Part shown: positions 1 through 9,153 of the stretch, in pieces
Layout: each line of letters begins with the position of its first letter
Position numbering within the stretch: position 1 is the first letter of the stretch
DNA from: Burkholderia sp.
GTDB taxonomy: Bacteria > Pseudomonadota > Gammaproteobacteria > Burkholderiales > Burkholderiaceae
Length of the DNA stretch: 64,000 nt
Direction: 5' to 3'
NCBI GenBank assembly: GCA_031253835.1
Contig: JAIRVP010000076.1
Location: 62,001 to 126,000 of the forward strand
Notes under the pieces: model-generated
What the model was told of the DNA's origin: nothing
Database searches by the model: none
The model's input: only the letters and a program-made list of their open reading frames with translations
Position numbers and translations under genes: made by a program

Positions 1-1248
1 GACATCGTCCACTACGAGACGCTGCAGGCGGCCGGTCCGTCGTCGTCGTGGCTCGGCGATCCCGAGCAGCGCCAGCGTTACCTGCAGCAATTCGTCGACG
101 GCGAAAGCCAGGTCTACGTGAAGCGCTACTACACGCGCTATGCGGGCAAGGCGCCCGACGATGCGCTCGCGCTGATGCTGAAGGACGTGCGCAAGTCGCC
201 GCCGAAGATCGCGACGGTGCTGCGCAGCGTCGCACCGAACGAATCGCTCGCGTGGTTCGATGCGCAGATGCGCGCGCAGCTGAAGGGCACGCCGGCCGCG
301 ACGCTGTCCGACGACGACCTCGCCGCGCTCTACGCGAAGTACGCGATCGACCGCTTCAACCTCAACGACCGCGGCTATATCGCGAGCGTACATCCGCTCG
401 CGCTGTGGACGCTCAACTACCTGCGCGCGCACCCGGCGGCGCCGCTCGCCGAGGTCCAGCGCGACAGCCACGATGCGCGCTTCTACACGTACTCGTGGCT
501 GTACAAGACGCGCTACCACGCGACGCAGGACCGGCGCATCCGCCGCATGGTCGAGCTGCGCGCGTACGCGGAGATCACGAAGTCGTGGCGCGCGCTCGGC
601 TACCCGTTCGCGGAAGTCACGCCGTCCTACGCGGCCGCGATCGGCGCATCGGGCGACCAGCCCGACGCGCTCGCGAAACTGATCGGCCTGATCGCGAACG
701 GCGGCCAGAAGGCGCCGACCGAGACGATCACGCGGCTCGACTTCGCGAAGGGCACGCCGTACGAAACGCGCTTCGTGCGCGCGACCGCACAGCCGCAGCC
801 GATGCTGTCGCCGGAGATCGTCAACGTGGCGCACACGCTGCTGCGCGACGTCGTGCTCGGCGGCACCGCGCGCCGCCTCGCGGGCGGCCTCACGCTGCCC
901 GACGGCAAGACGCTCGCGGTGTACGGCAAGACGGGGACGGGCGACCAGCGCTTCAACGTCTATGCGCGCGGCGCACGGCTGATCGAGTCGCGCAAGGTCA
1001 ATCGCAGCGGCACGTTCGTGTTCGTGATCGGCGACCGGTTCTTCGGGGTCCTGACGGCCACCGCGCACGAACCGTACGCGGCGCGCTACGACTTCACGAG
1101 CGCGATGGCCGTGCAGCTGCTGAAGTCGATGGCGCCGGCGCTCGCACCGCTGATCGAACGCCCGGCCGACGCCGGCACGCGCACGGCGGGCCCGGCGCCG
1201 CAAGCGGAAACGCCTGCGCCGGACGCGACGTCGGCGCAACCGTCCTGA
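1..1248 (+). CDS. Penicillin-binding protein / transglycosylase-transpeptidase, C-terminal part (5' truncated by window edge)
   Basis: The reading frame is open from the first base, so only the last 415 residues are visible. A KTGTGD motif at visible residues 310-315 matches the third conserved box (KTG) of penicillin-binding transpeptidases. It is followed by the usual beta-strand (FVFVIGDRFFG). The upstream SxxK and SxN boxes and any GT51 glycosyltransferase domain would lie in or before the missing part. The segment PSYAAAIGASGDQP resembles the active-site-proximal loop of class A enzymes. The protein would act in the periplasm on peptidoglycan. The C-terminus is a Pro/Ala-rich tail. It could be a specialised or degenerate class A PBP, and the class cannot be settled without the N-terminus. 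Confidence 0.7.
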   Translation, partial: DIVHYETLQAAGPSSSWLGDPEQRQRYLQQFVDGESQVYVKRYYTRYAGKAPDDALALMLKDVRKSPPKIATVLRSVAPNESLAWFDAQMRAQLKGTPAATLSDDDLAALYAKYAIDRFNLNDRGYIASVHPLALWTLNYLRAHPAAPLAEVQRDSHDARFYTYSWLYKTRYHATQDRRIRRMVELRAYAEITKSWRALGYPFAEVTPSYAAAIGASGDQPDALAKLIGLIANGGQKAPTETITRLDFAKGTPYETRFVRATAQPQPMLSPEIVNVAHTLLRDVVLGGTARRLAGGLTLPDGKTLAVYGKTGTGDQRFNVYARGARLIESRKVNRSGTFVFVIGDRFFGVLTATAHEPYAARYDFTSAMAVQLLKSMAPALAPLIERPADAGTRTAGPAPQAETPAPDATSAQPS

Positions 1249-1282
1249 CCGCGGCGCGACCGTTCGCGCCGCAGTGCGCCGC

Positions 1283-1630
1283 TCAGTGCGAGCGTCCGTC
1301 GTAATGCGTGACGGGCAGCGTGTCGAGGTCGACATCCTCGAGACAGCGGACGTTGATCGCCGCCATCGCGGTGCCGTCCGGATGCACGCCCTCGCCGAAT
1401 GTGTGAATCCCGCAGCGCTTGCAGAAGCGATGCTTGATCACGTGCTTGTTGAACATGTAGGTCGCGAGATTCTCTTCGGGTGTCAGCAGCGTCATGTGGT
1501 CACGCGGCACGAACCACATCAGCGCGCCCTTGCGCTGGCAGATCGAGCAGTTGCAGGCCATCACGCCCTGCAGGTCGCCTTCCGCCTCGAACTTCACGCC
1601 TCCGCAGTGACAGCTTCCACGATAAAGCAT
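1283..1630 (-). CDS. GFA (CENP-V) family zinc protein
   Basis: A 115-residue protein of the glutathione-dependent formaldehyde-activating (GFA/CENP-V) fold. It shows the family cysteine pattern: GSCHCGGV near residue 7, CNCSICQRKG around residues 27-36, and FCKRCGIHTF further on. These cysteines bind zinc in known members. The chosen ATG (1630) is preceded by GGGAGACGACC, a good ribosome binding site; the frame stays open further upstream but without one. Most small GFA proteins have no proven substrate, so the name should not be read as evidence of formaldehyde metabolism. It is divergent from the DUF1272 gene, with about 150 bp between the starts. Confidence 0.85.
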   Translation of the reverse strand: MLYRGSCHCGGVKFEAEGDLQGVMACNCSICQRKGALMWFVPRDHMTLLTPEENLATYMFNKHVIKHRFCKRCGIHTFGEGVHPDGTAMAAINVRCLEDVDLDTLPVTHYDGRSH

Positions 1631-1782
1631 GGTCGTCTCCCGGTGCGGCCCGTGCGCGTCGACGGTATCCGGGCGGACACCGTTGGCCAGGCCGATCCAA
1701 ACGCGTACAGTAGCGCTCGCATGCGCCGCACGCAATGTCCGGCGGCGCCCGTCCCGACCCGCTCCGATCAAGGAAAACCGTC

Positions 1783-2028
1783 ATGCTCGAACTGCGCCCC
1801 GGCTGCGAATGCTGCGACAAGGACCTGCCGCCCGATTCGGCGGAAGCACGCATCTGCACGTTCGAATGCACGTTCTGCGCGAGCTGCGCCGACGACGTGC
1901 TGAAGGGCCGCTGCCCGAACTGCGGCGGCGACCTGGTCGCGCGCCCGCGGCGGCCTGCAAGCCTGCTCGCGAAGTACCCGGCGTCGACGGCACGCATCGT
2001 CAAGCCGGGCGGCTGCGCGAACGCCTGA
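1783..2028 (+). CDS. DUF1272 domain zinc-ribbon-like protein
   Basis: An 81-residue cysteine-rich protein. It begins with RPGCECCDKDLPP, followed by CTFECTFCASCADD and CPNCGGDL. This ordered set of CxxC-type pairs is typical of DUF1272 proteins and would make one or two zinc sites. Start ATG 1783 is preceded by AAGGAAAACCGTC. No catalytic residues are evident and the function is unknown. The basic tail after the last CxxC (residues about 50-80) is not conserved in any motif I recognise. Confidence 0.8.
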   Translation: MLELRPGCECCDKDLPPDSAEARICTFECTFCASCADDVLKGRCPNCGGDLVARPRRPASLLAKYPASTARIVKPGGCANA

Positions 2029-2055
2029 CGGCGCCGCACCGCCCGCCCCTTTCGG

Positions 2056-2736
2056 TCACGACATCTCGATCCGCGCGCGTGTCACCGCGAGCAGCGTCGC
2101 CATCGCGCGGCGCGCGCCGTCCTCGTCGCGCACGCGGATCGCGTCGCTGACGGCCACGTGCTCGGCGAGCGACGCGTTGTAGACGTCCGCCCGGCGCGCG
2201 TTCAGGTGCAGCTGCGCCTCGAGCGTGCGGTCGATCAGCGCGCCGAGCGGCACCAGCAGCTCGTTGCCGCCGGCCTCGAGCACGCTCAGGTGAAAGCGCA
2301 GGTCGGCGCGCACCCATTCGTCGACATTACGCGCGGCGGCCATCGCGCGCGCCGCGCCGTCGATCGCGTCGAACGCTTCGGGCGTATGCGTACGCGCGGC
2401 CAGCGCGGCCGCGTACGGCTCGATCATCTCGCGCATTTCCTGCAGCTTCAGCGCGAACGCGAGCGGCGGCGCGACGCGCGCATACCAGTCGAGCAGGTCG
2501 GCATCGAGCAGGTTCCACGCACGGCGCGGCCGCACGCGCGTGCCGACCTTCGGCCGCGATTCGACGAGCCCCTTCGACGTCAGCGTGCGCAGCGCCTCGC
2601 GCATCACCGTGCGGCTCACGCCGTACATCTCCATCAGGTCGGGCTCCCGCGGCAGCAGCGATTCGGGCGGGTAGTCGCCGCGCAGGATCGCCGTCGCCAG
2701 CCGGAAGGCCGTCTGTCCATGCAGGTCGCGTTGAAT
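2056..2736 (-). CDS. dgoR: GntR/FadR-type (FCD) regulator, probable DgoR
   Basis: A winged-helix GntR N-terminus (PREPDLMEMYGVSRTVMREAL, with the recognition helix at SRTVMREAL) is followed by an all-helical FCD ligand domain containing conserved Asp/His positions (RADLRFHLSVLEA, SLAEHVAV). It is divergent from dgoD, so it most likely represses D-galactonate use. The first in-frame ATG (2634) would delete about half the DNA-binding domain. Codons upstream to 2736 encode the expected LHGQTAFRLATAILRGDYPP segment but contain no ATG, GTG or TTG. An ATT at 2736 sits 7 nt after GGAG and is my preferred start (226 residues). ATC at 2739 and CTG at 2724 are alternatives, as is a sequencing indel. 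The regulator family is secure; the ligand is inferred from the neighbour. Confidence 0.8.
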   Translation of the reverse strand: MQRDLHGQTAFRLATAILRGDYPPESLLPREPDLMEMYGVSRTVMREALRTLTSKGLVESRPKVGTRVRPRRAWNLLDADLLDWYARVAPPLAFALKLQEMREMIEPYAAALAARTHTPEAFDAIDGAARAMAAARNVDEWVRADLRFHLSVLEAGGNELLVPLGALIDRTLEAQLHLNARRADVYNASLAEHVAVSDAIRVRDEDGARRAMATLLAVTRARIEMS

Positions 2737-2780
2737 GATCGTTCTCCGTTGAACCGGCAGGCCGGCTGCTCACTATCTGC

Positions 2781-2808
2781 GCAATAATGCTATTAATACT
2801 ATTTTTTA
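2781..2808. promoter_or_regulatory. Candidate DgoR operator
   Basis: The dgoR-dgoD intergenic region holds an AT-rich island in otherwise GC-rich DNA. It is centred on the palindrome TATTAATA (2791-2798), with further symmetric A/T positions on each side. Its place between divergent regulator and target genes is where a FadR-type repressor would bind. This is inference from symmetry and position only. Confidence 0.3.
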
Positions 2809-2882
2809 TCGGGCTACGCTAGGATAACCGTGAAAGCACGCGACCGTGCGCCCCGCGCCGGTCAACCATGGAGACTCGCATC

Positions 2883-4031
2883 ATGAAAATCACCCGCCTC
2901 GAAACCTTCGTCGTCCCGCCGCGCTGGCTGTTCCTCAAGATCGAAACCGACGAGGGCATCGTCGGCTGGGGCGAACCGGTCGTCGAAGGCCGCGCGCACA
3001 CGGTCGAGGCCGCCGTGCAGGAGCTGGCCGACTACCTCGTCGGCCGCGACCCGCTGCTGATCGAGGATCACTGGCAGGTGATGTACCGCGCGGGTTTCTA
3101 CCGCGGCGGCCCGATCATGATGAGCGCGATCGCCGGCGTCGACCAGGCGCTGTGGGACATCAAGGGCAAGCATCACGGCGTGCCCGTGCACGCACTGCTG
3201 GGCGGCCAGGTGCGCGATCGCATCAAGGTGTATTCGTGGATCGGCGGCGACCGGCCGAGCGACGTCGCGAACAATGCGCGCGCGGTCGTCGAGCGCGGCT
3301 TCAAGGCCGTGAAGATGAACGGCTCCGAGGAGCTGCAGATCGTCGATACCTACGACAAGGTCGAGCAGGTGATCGCGAACGTCTCGGCCGTGCGCGACGC
3401 GGTCGGCCCGCACGTCGGGATCGGCGTCGACTTCCATGGCCGCGTGCACAAGCCGATGGCGAAGGTGCTCGCGAAGGAGCTCGACCCGTACAAGCTGATG
3501 TTCATCGAGGAGCCCGTGCTGTCGGAAAACGCCGAGGCGCTGCGCGACATCGTCAACCAGACCAACACGCCGATCGCGCTCGGCGAACGGCTGTACTCGC
3601 GCTGGGACTTCAAGCACATCCTCGCGGGCGGCTACGTGGACATCATCCAGCCGGACGCGTCGCACGCGGGCGGCATCACCGAGTGCCGCAAGATCGCGAC
3701 GCTCGCGGAAAGCTACGACGTCGCGCTCGCGCTGCACTGCCCGCTCGGCCCGATCGCGCTCGCCGCGTGCCTGCAGCTCGATGCGGTCAGCTACAACGCG
3801 TTCATCCAGGAACAGAGCCTCGGCATCCACTACAACCAGGGCAACGACCTGCTCGACTACCTGCGCAACCCCGAGGTGTTCCGCTACGAGGACGGCTTCG
3901 TCGCGATCCCGCAGGGCCCGGGGCTCGGCATCGACGTGAACGAGGAGAAGGTGCGCGAGATGGCGAAGACCGGCCACCGCTGGCGCAACCCGGTGTGGCG
4001 CCACGCGGACGGCAGCGTCGCCGAGTGGTGA
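2883..4031 (+). CDS. dgoD: D-galactonate dehydratase
   Basis: A 382-residue enolase-superfamily enzyme that dehydrates D-galactonate to 2-keto-3-deoxygalactonate in the cytoplasm, first step of the De Ley-Doudoroff route. I recognise close similarity along the whole length to E. coli DgoD, including [12 protein letters not shown] and the C-terminal SVAEW. Metal ligands fall at Asp183, Glu209 and Glu235, and His185 is present in VDFHGR. Start ATG 2883 follows GGAGACTCGCATC; an upstream in-frame ATG at 2868 overlaps that ribosome binding site. Divergent from the GntR regulator. No dgoK, dgoA or transporter lies beside it, so the rest of the pathway must be elsewhere. Confidence 0.95.
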   Translation: MKITRLETFVVPPRWLFLKIETDEGIVGWGEPVVEGRAHTVEAAVQELADYLVGRDPLLIEDHWQVMYRAGFYRGGPIMMSAIAGVDQALWDIKGKHHGVPVHALLGGQVRDRIKVYSWIGGDRPSDVANNARAVVERGFKAVKMNGSEELQIVDTYDKVEQVIANVSAVRDAVGPHVGIGVDFHGRVHKPMAKVLAKELDPYKLMFIEEPVLSENAEALRDIVNQTNTPIALGERLYSRWDFKHILAGGYVDIIQPDASHAGGITECRKIATLAESYDVALALHCPLGPIALAACLQLDAVSYNAFIQEQSLGIHYNQGNDLLDYLRNPEVFRYEDGFVAIPQGPGLGIDVNEEKVREMAKTGHRWRNPVWRHADGSVAEW

Positions 4032-4088
4032 TGAACGCGCGAGACAAGCCGGAAGGCGCGACGATCGCGCCGCGCACCGGCTTCGACA

Positions 4089-4114
4089 CGGCCGCCCGAC
4101 AGGCGGCCGTTTTT
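4089..4114 (+). terminator. Rho-independent terminator after dgoD
   Basis: The 8-bp perfect stem CGGCCGCC / GGCGGCCG (loop CGACA) is followed by five T residues. It lies 57 bp after the dgoD stop, between convergent genes. Confidence 0.85.
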
Positions 4115-4178
4115 GCTTTCGCGAGCCGCGGGGCGTCGACGGCGAGCGTCGCTACCCTGCCCCGCACGGAACCTTCGG

Positions 4179-5111
4179 TCAGCCGAGCGCCGCGAACCCC
4201 GGCACGCTGAACGACAGCACGGCTGCCGCGACGAACACGCCGATCATCGTCATCCCTTCGAGATGCAGGATGTTGCGGAACGTGTGCGCGTCTTCGGTCG
4301 ATGCGGTGCGGCGCAGGCGCGGCAGCGCCGAGAAGCGGTTCAGGCCGCCGAGCACGAGCGCGAGCGCGACGAGCAGCAGCTTCAGCAACAGCACGCGCCC
4401 CCACGTGCTGCCGTCGAGCGGCGCGAGCGAACCGCCGAGCCCGCGAATTGCGTTGAGCGCGCCCGTGCCGAGCACGAACACGACCGCGATGATCGACGTG
4501 CGCGACAGGTGCTGGCCGATGCGGATCAGCGCGCCGCGCGCGACCGACGAGCCGAGCGCCGGCAGCACCGCGAGCCCGCCCGCGAGCACGAGGCCGCCCC
4601 ACACGGCGGTGGCGAGCAGGTGCAGCGTCTGTACGCCGACCGCCGCGGACAGCGCGCCCGTATCGGCCGCGTGGCCGAGCGAGGCCTTGCCGGCCGCGAC
4701 CACGATCACCGCGAGCCACAGCACCGCGTGCGCGGCCGCGCCGTCCGGCTTCGCCAGCGCGACGATCGCGAGCACGACGGCGCCCGCGAACGCGACGCTC
4801 CATGCGAAGCCCGTGTGCGTCTGCATCAGCATGGTCGGAATCGCGGCGAACGCGCCGCCGAGCCCCGCGCCGCTCATCGTCGCGGCCTCGTAGACGAGCC
4901 AGCCGAGATCCGCGAGCACGAGCGCCAGCGCCGCCGCGACCAGCGAATGTTGCGCGCGCAGCCACGCCGGATGCGACGGCGCGATGACGGGCCGTGCGCC
5001 GTCCTTGCCGAGCCACGCCTTGAGCAATGCCGAGCCGACCGCCATCGCGAACGCGGCGTCCATCAGCGCCGCGAGTGCGACCTGACCGATCCACAAGCTG
5101 TCGAACTTCAT
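4179..5111 (-). CDS. copD: CopD-family copper resistance membrane protein
   Basis: A 310-residue integral membrane protein with about eight hydrophobic segments. The pattern HLLATAVWGGLVLAGG and the late SRTSIIAVVF..LNAIRGL and LLLKLLLVALALVLGGLNR segments match the CopD domain. CopD family members sit in the inner membrane and are linked to copper uptake or export to the periplasm. Start ATG 5111 has a GGGAGG ribosome binding site; longer reading is possible upstream but lacks one. No copC or copA/copB gene is adjacent, so a role in copper handling is inferred from family only. Confidence 0.8.
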   Translation of the reverse strand: MKFDSLWIGQVALAALMDAAFAMAVGSALLKAWLGKDGARPVIAPSHPAWLRAQHSLVAAALALVLADLGWLVYEAATMSGAGLGGAFAAIPTMLMQTHTGFAWSVAFAGAVVLAIVALAKPDGAAAHAVLWLAVIVVAAGKASLGHAADTGALSAAVGVQTLHLLATAVWGGLVLAGGLAVLPALGSSVARGALIRIGQHLSRTSIIAVVFVLGTGALNAIRGLGGSLAPLDGSTWGRVLLLKLLLVALALVLGGLNRFSALPRLRRTASTEDAHTFRNILHLEGMTMIGVFVAAAVLSFSVPGFAALG

Positions 5112-5501
5112 CGCGCGCACCCTCCCGAAAGCGACGGGCCGACGGGGCGGCGGCAACGGGACGGACAGCGTGAGGAAGGCAACGGCACGGTAGAAAACGT
5201 CATCGATGAATCCGGAAACGGGAGAAATGACTGGACCAGCGGCGGAGGCGGCGCCGCGCGACCCGCGAGTGTACGGTCTTCGATGGTGAAAACGCACGCC
5301 GGTTCACACGGCGGTGCCGCAATGCGCGTCAAATTGTCGCAAGTCGCAAACAGACAGGAACCGATGTCCTTTTGCCAAATAGCCGTCATTACCCATCGAT
5401 GATAGAATGCCGCGTCGCAGCAGCCCGGCTGTCCTGCCGTCCATGCGCCGAGCCGATCGTAGCCCGGACAAGGTCCCCGACGAATAAACATGGAGTCTCG
5501 T
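5112..5501. other. Intergenic region between copD and the cytochrome genes
   Basis: 390 bp between divergent genes. I find no convincing gene. A TAGAAT hexamer at 5403-5408 could be a -10 element for the cytochrome genes, but I could not pair it with a good -35 box. The region should hold the promoters of both flanking transcription units. Confidence 0.4.
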
Positions 5502-6254
5502 GTGTCTTCAAGACGCCTCTTCCGTCCGCTGCTCGCCGTTCTGATGATCGGCGGCGCGGGCCTTATGAGCGCTGCCCAAGCGCAGACCAAGCCCACGGAG
5601 CAAGCGCACGCCCAGCAGGCGCCGCTCAAGGCACCCGATACCATGGCCGAGCGCGTGCGCGGCTGTACCGCATGCCACGGCGTTCACGGCCAGGGCACGG
5701 ACAACGATTATTTCCCGCGTCTTGCCGGCAAGCCGGCCGAGTACCTGTACAACCAGCTCGTCAACTTCCGTGACGGCCGGCGCAAGTACCCGCCGATGAA
5801 CTACCTGCTGACGTACCTGAACGACGACTACCTGCGCGAAATCGCCGAGCACTTCTCGGCCGAACGTCCGCCGTACCCGACGCCGGCGAAGCCGACGCTG
5901 CCGGCCGCGACGCTCGCACGCGGCAAGCAGCTCGTCACGCAGGGCGATCCGTCCCGCAAGCTGCCGGCCTGCGTGGCCTGCCACGGCGCAGGGCTGACCG
6001 GCATGCAGCCGGCGATCCCGGGCCTCGTCGGCCTGCACGCCGACTACCTGAGCGCGCAGCTCGGCGCCTGGCGCTCGGGCAACCGCCACGCGAAGGCACC
6101 GGATTGCATGCACGACATCGCGTCGAAGCTTTCCGACGAAGACGTGACGGCCGTGACCGCATGGCTCGCCGCGCAACCGGCGCCCGCCAACCCCGTGCCG
6201 GCCCCGGCGCGTTCGATGAAGACTCCGCTCGCCTGCGGCAGCGAACCGCAATAA
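5502..6254 (+). CDS. Di-heme cytochrome c (c4-like)
   Basis: A 250-residue exported cytochrome with two class I heme sites, CTACH and CVACH, in two tandem domains like cytochrome c4. An N-terminal signal peptide (basic RRLFR, hydrophobic LLAVLMIGGAGL, then AQA) directs it to the periplasm. GTG 5502, spaced 6 nt after GGAG, is the better start; an ATG at 5490 overlaps the ribosome binding site. It lies 19 bp before a tri-heme cytochrome gene and is almost certainly co-transcribed with it. It probably shuttles electrons from that protein or a membrane dehydrogenase to a terminal oxidase. No oxidase or dehydrogenase gene is nearby. Confidence 0.85.
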   Translation: MSSRRLFRPLLAVLMIGGAGLMSAAQAQTKPTEQAHAQQAPLKAPDTMAERVRGCTACHGVHGQGTDNDYFPRLAGKPAEYLYNQLVNFRDGRRKYPPMNYLLTYLNDDYLREIAEHFSAERPPYPTPAKPTLPAATLARGKQLVTQGDPSRKLPACVACHGAGLTGMQPAIPGLVGLHADYLSAQLGAWRSGNRHAKAPDCMHDIASKLSDEDVTAVTAWLAAQPAPANPVPAPARSMKTPLACGSEPQ

Positions 6255-6273
6255 GGCAAGGGAGACAGACACA

Positions 6274-7572
6274 ATGAAACGCAAGTCCCTGTTTGCACTC
6301 TCGGCCGCCGCGATCGTCGCGGCCGCCGCCCTCGTGCCGGTCCTGTGGCCGGGCAACGACACGCTGCACGGCGCTTCCGCCGTCGCGGCCACGCCGGCCG
6401 ACCAGGCCGCGCTGATCAAGAAGGGCGAGTACCTCGCGCGCGTCGGCGACTGTATCGCGTGCCACACCGTGCGCGGCGGCAAGTCGTTCGCGGGCGGCCT
6501 GCCGATGGCGACGCCGTTCGGCACGATGTACACGCCGAACATCACGCCGGACGACCAGAACGGTATCGGCAAGTGGACGTCGGACGACTTCTACCGCGCG
6601 ATGCACACGGGTCGCTCGAAGGACGGCAGCCTGCTGTACCCGGGCTTCCCGTTCGCGAGCTACACGAAGGTCACGCGCTCGGATTCGGACGCGATCTACG
6701 CGTACCTGCGCTCGGTCGCGCCGGTGTCGGTGCCGAGCCGTCCGCACGAACTGAAGTTCCCGTTCAACAACCGCAACCTGCTGATCGGCTGGCGCACGCT
6801 GTTCTTCAAGGAAGGCGAGTACAAGCCGGATCCGACGAAGTCGGTCGAGTGGAACCGCGGTGCCTACCTCGTCGAAGGCCTCGGCCACTGCTCGATGTGC
6901 CACACGTCGATCAACATGATGGGCGGCCCGGTGAGCTCGTCGGCGTTCGCCGGCGGCCTGATCCCGCTGCAGAACTGGTATGCGCCGTCGCTGACGAACG
7001 ACAAGGAACTCGGCCTCGGCGACTGGCACGTGCAGGAGCTGTCCGACCTGCTGCAGGCCGGCGTGTCGCAAAAGGGTGCGGTGTTCGGCCCGATGGCGGA
7101 CGTGGTCCACAACAGCCTGCAGTACATGACCGACGAAGATACGCGCGCGATGTCGACGTACCTGAAGTCGATCCCGCAGAAGGCTGAAGCGCCGAAGAAC
7201 ATGCAGTACGAGCCGTCGAAGCAATTCGGCAACGCGCTGTTCGACCAGGGCAAGAAGATCTACGCGGACAACTGCGCGACCTGCCACGCCGAAACCGGCG
7301 CCGGCAAGCCGCCTGCCTATCCGCCGCTCGCGGGCAACCACTCGATCATGATGGAATCGGCAGTCAACCCGATCCGCATGGTGCTGAACGGTGGCTATCC
7401 GCCGAGCACGTTCAAGAATCCGCGTCCGTACGGGATGCCGCCGTTCGCACAGTCGCTGTCGAACCAGGAAGTGGCGGCGGTTGTCACGTATATCCGGATG
7501 TCGTGGGGTAACAACGGTACGCCGATCTCGCCGCAACAGGTGAGCGACCTGCGTTCCGCGCCGCTCGACTAA
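6274..7572 (+). CDS. Tri-heme cytochrome c, alcohol/gluconate-dehydrogenase cytochrome subunit type
   Basis: A 432-residue protein with three heme c sites, CIACH, CSMCH and CATCH, spread over three domains. This is the arrangement of the cytochrome subunit of membrane-bound alcohol, gluconate and aldehyde dehydrogenases. A signal peptide with a long Ala/Val hydrophobic core starts the protein. It would pass electrons from a periplasmic flavin or PQQ enzyme into the quinone pool or to cytochromes. The catalytic subunit is not encoded here, so the substrate is unknown. ATG 6274 follows AAGGGAGACAGACACA. A terminator follows the gene. Confidence 0.9.
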   Translation: MKRKSLFALSAAAIVAAAALVPVLWPGNDTLHGASAVAATPADQAALIKKGEYLARVGDCIACHTVRGGKSFAGGLPMATPFGTMYTPNITPDDQNGIGKWTSDDFYRAMHTGRSKDGSLLYPGFPFASYTKVTRSDSDAIYAYLRSVAPVSVPSRPHELKFPFNNRNLLIGWRTLFFKEGEYKPDPTKSVEWNRGAYLVEGLGHCSMCHTSINMMGGPVSSSAFAGGLIPLQNWYAPSLTNDKELGLGDWHVQELSDLLQAGVSQKGAVFGPMADVVHNSLQYMTDEDTRAMSTYLKSIPQKAEAPKNMQYEPSKQFGNALFDQGKKIYADNCATCHAETGAGKPPAYPPLAGNHSIMMESAVNPIRMVLNGGYPPSTFKNPRPYGMPPFAQSLSNQEVAAVVTYIRMSWGNNGTPISPQQVSDLRSAPLD

Positions 7573-7591
7573 GAAGCGGCTGACACAAACG

Positions 7592-7627
7592 GGGCGCGGC
7601 TGCGGGAAACCGCGGCCGCGCCCTTTT
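7592..7627 (+). terminator. Rho-independent terminator after the cytochrome genes
   Basis: A GC-rich hairpin GGGCGCGGC..GCGG / GAAA loop / CCGC..GCCGCGCCC followed by TTTT. It closes the two-gene cytochrome operon before rhlE. Confidence 0.8.
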
Positions 7628-7701
7628 GCATTTGTGCGATGCAGGTTTTCCGCGCGGGCCGCGCGACGCATCGCCGATCATAAAACTCAAGAGTGGTATC
7701 T

Positions 7702-9153
7702 ATGTCTTTCGAATCTCTCGGCTTGGCCGAACCGCTGGTCAAGGCGGTCAACGAGCTCGGCTACACGTCGCCGACTCCGATCCAGCAGCAGGCGATCCCT
7801 GCCGTCCTCGGCGGCGGCGACCTGCTCGCCGGCGCGCAAACCGGCACCGGCAAGACCGCCGGCTTCACGCTGCCGATCCTGCAACGCCTGCACACGTTCT
7901 ACGCGGACAATCGCGGCGCGAAGCGCGCGGTGCGCGCACTGATCCTCACGCCGACGCGCGAACTCGCCGCCCAGGTCGAGGAAAGCGTCCGTGCGTACAG
8001 CAAGTACCTGAAGCTGCGCTCGACCGTGATGTTCGGCGGCGTCAGCATCAATCCTCAGATCGATGCATTGAAGCGTGGTGTCGACATCGTCGTCGCGACG
8101 CCGGGCCGCCTGCTCGACCACATGCAGCAGAAGACCATCGACCTGTCGAATCTCGACATCCTCGTGCTCGACGAAGCCGACCGGATGCTCGACATGGGCT
8201 TCATCCACGACATCAAGCGCGTACTCGCGAAGCTGCCGCCGGACCGCCAGAACCTGCTGTTCTCGGCCACCTTCTCCGATGAAATCAAGGCGCTTGCCGA
8301 CAGCCTGCTCGACTCGCCGGCGCTGATCGAGGTCGCCCGCCGCAACACGACCGCCGAAAGCGTCGCGCAGAAGATCCACCCGGTCGACCGCGATCGCAAG
8401 CGCGAGCTGCTCACGCACCTGATCCGCGAACACAACTGGTTCCAGGTGCTCGTGTTCACGCGCACCAAGCACGGCGCGAACCGGCTGGCCGAGCAGTTGA
8501 CGAAGGACGGCATCAGCGCGATGGCGATCCACGGTAACAAGAGCCAGTCGGCCCGCACGCGCGCGCTGGCCGAGTTCAAGAACAGCACGCTGCAGGTGCT
8601 CGTCGCGACCGATATCGCCGCGCGCGGGATCGACATCGACCAGCTGCCGCACGTCGTCAACTTCGACCTGCCGAACGTGCCCGAGGATTACGTGCACCGG
8701 ATCGGCCGCACGGGCCGTGCGGGCGCGACCGGCGAGGCCGTGTCGCTCGTGTGCGTCGACGAGAAGCTGCTGCTGCGCGACATCGAGCGGCTGATCAAGC
8801 GCGAGATCCCGCAGGAAGTGATCGCGGGCTTCGAACCCGATCCGCACGCGAAGCCGGAGCCGATCCAGCAGCGCCGCGGGCAGCAGCAACCGCGCGGCGG
8901 TGGCGGCGGCGGCGGCAATCGCCAGCCGCGTGCAGGCGGTTCAGGCCAGCCGGCCGCGAAACGCGAAGGCAACGCGCAACCGAAAACCTCGCAACAGAAA
9001 GCCGCGAAGCCGCGCACGCAAGGCGGTGCCGGCGCCGGCGGTAATAGCGGCGGACGTCCGGCGGGCGGCGGCAACAGCGCACGCCCGGCGAACGGCAATG
9101 CCGCGCACGCGAACCGCAATCGTTCGTCGCGCAGCGGCCAGCGCGGTCACTGA
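7702..9153 (+). CDS. rhlE: DEAD-box ATP-dependent RNA helicase RhlE
   Basis: A 483-residue cytoplasmic RNA helicase. Visible motifs: Q motif at residues 26-30, AQTGTGKT (45-52), PTRELA (84-89), VATPGR (131-136), DEAD (157-160), SAT (188-190) and [10 protein letters not shown] in the second RecA domain. From about residue 385 the tail is low complexity, rich in Gly, Arg, Asn and Gln, as in RhlE proteins where it contacts RNA. I chose ATG 7702 (MSFESLGL); a GTG at 7693 is possible. The 3' end overlaps the opposite-strand gene by 7 bp. Roles in ribosome assembly and cold adaptation are known for the family. Confidence 0.93.
   Translation: MSFESLGLAEPLVKAVNELGYTSPTPIQQQAIPAVLGGGDLLAGAQTGTGKTAGFTLPILQRLHTFYADNRGAKRAVRALILTPTRELAAQVEESVRAYSKYLKLRSTVMFGGVSINPQIDALKRGVDIVVATPGRLLDHMQQKTIDLSNLDILVLDEADRMLDMGFIHDIKRVLAKLPPDRQNLLFSATFSDEIKALADSLLDSPALIEVARRNTTAESVAQKIHPVDRDRKRELLTHLIREHNWFQVLVFTRTKHGANRLAEQLTKDGISAMAIHGNKSQSARTRALAEFKNSTLQVLVATDIAARGIDIDQLPHVVNFDLPNVPEDYVHRIGRTGRAGATGEAVSLVCVDEKLLLRDIERLIKREIPQEVIAGFEPDPHAKPEPIQQRRGQQQPRGGGGGGGNRQPRAGGSGQPAAKREGNAQPKTSQQKAAKPRTQGGAGAGGNSGGRPAGGGNSARPANGNAAHANRNRSSRSGQRGH

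Noticed and set aside
48-1304. Long Arg/Ala-rich open frame overlapping the penicillin-binding protein gene
   Set aside because: It is a shadow frame of GC-rich DNA; the overlapping frame 1 carries the KTGTGD motif and normal protein composition.
2862-4004. 380-codon open frame antisense to dgoD
   Set aside because: Composition (His/Arg/Val-rich) is typical of an antisense shadow; dgoD has intact catalytic residues on the plus strand.
8880-9130. Possible repeat element in the Gly-rich region
   Set aside because: It is the low-complexity C-terminal tail of RhlE, in frame and typical of the family.
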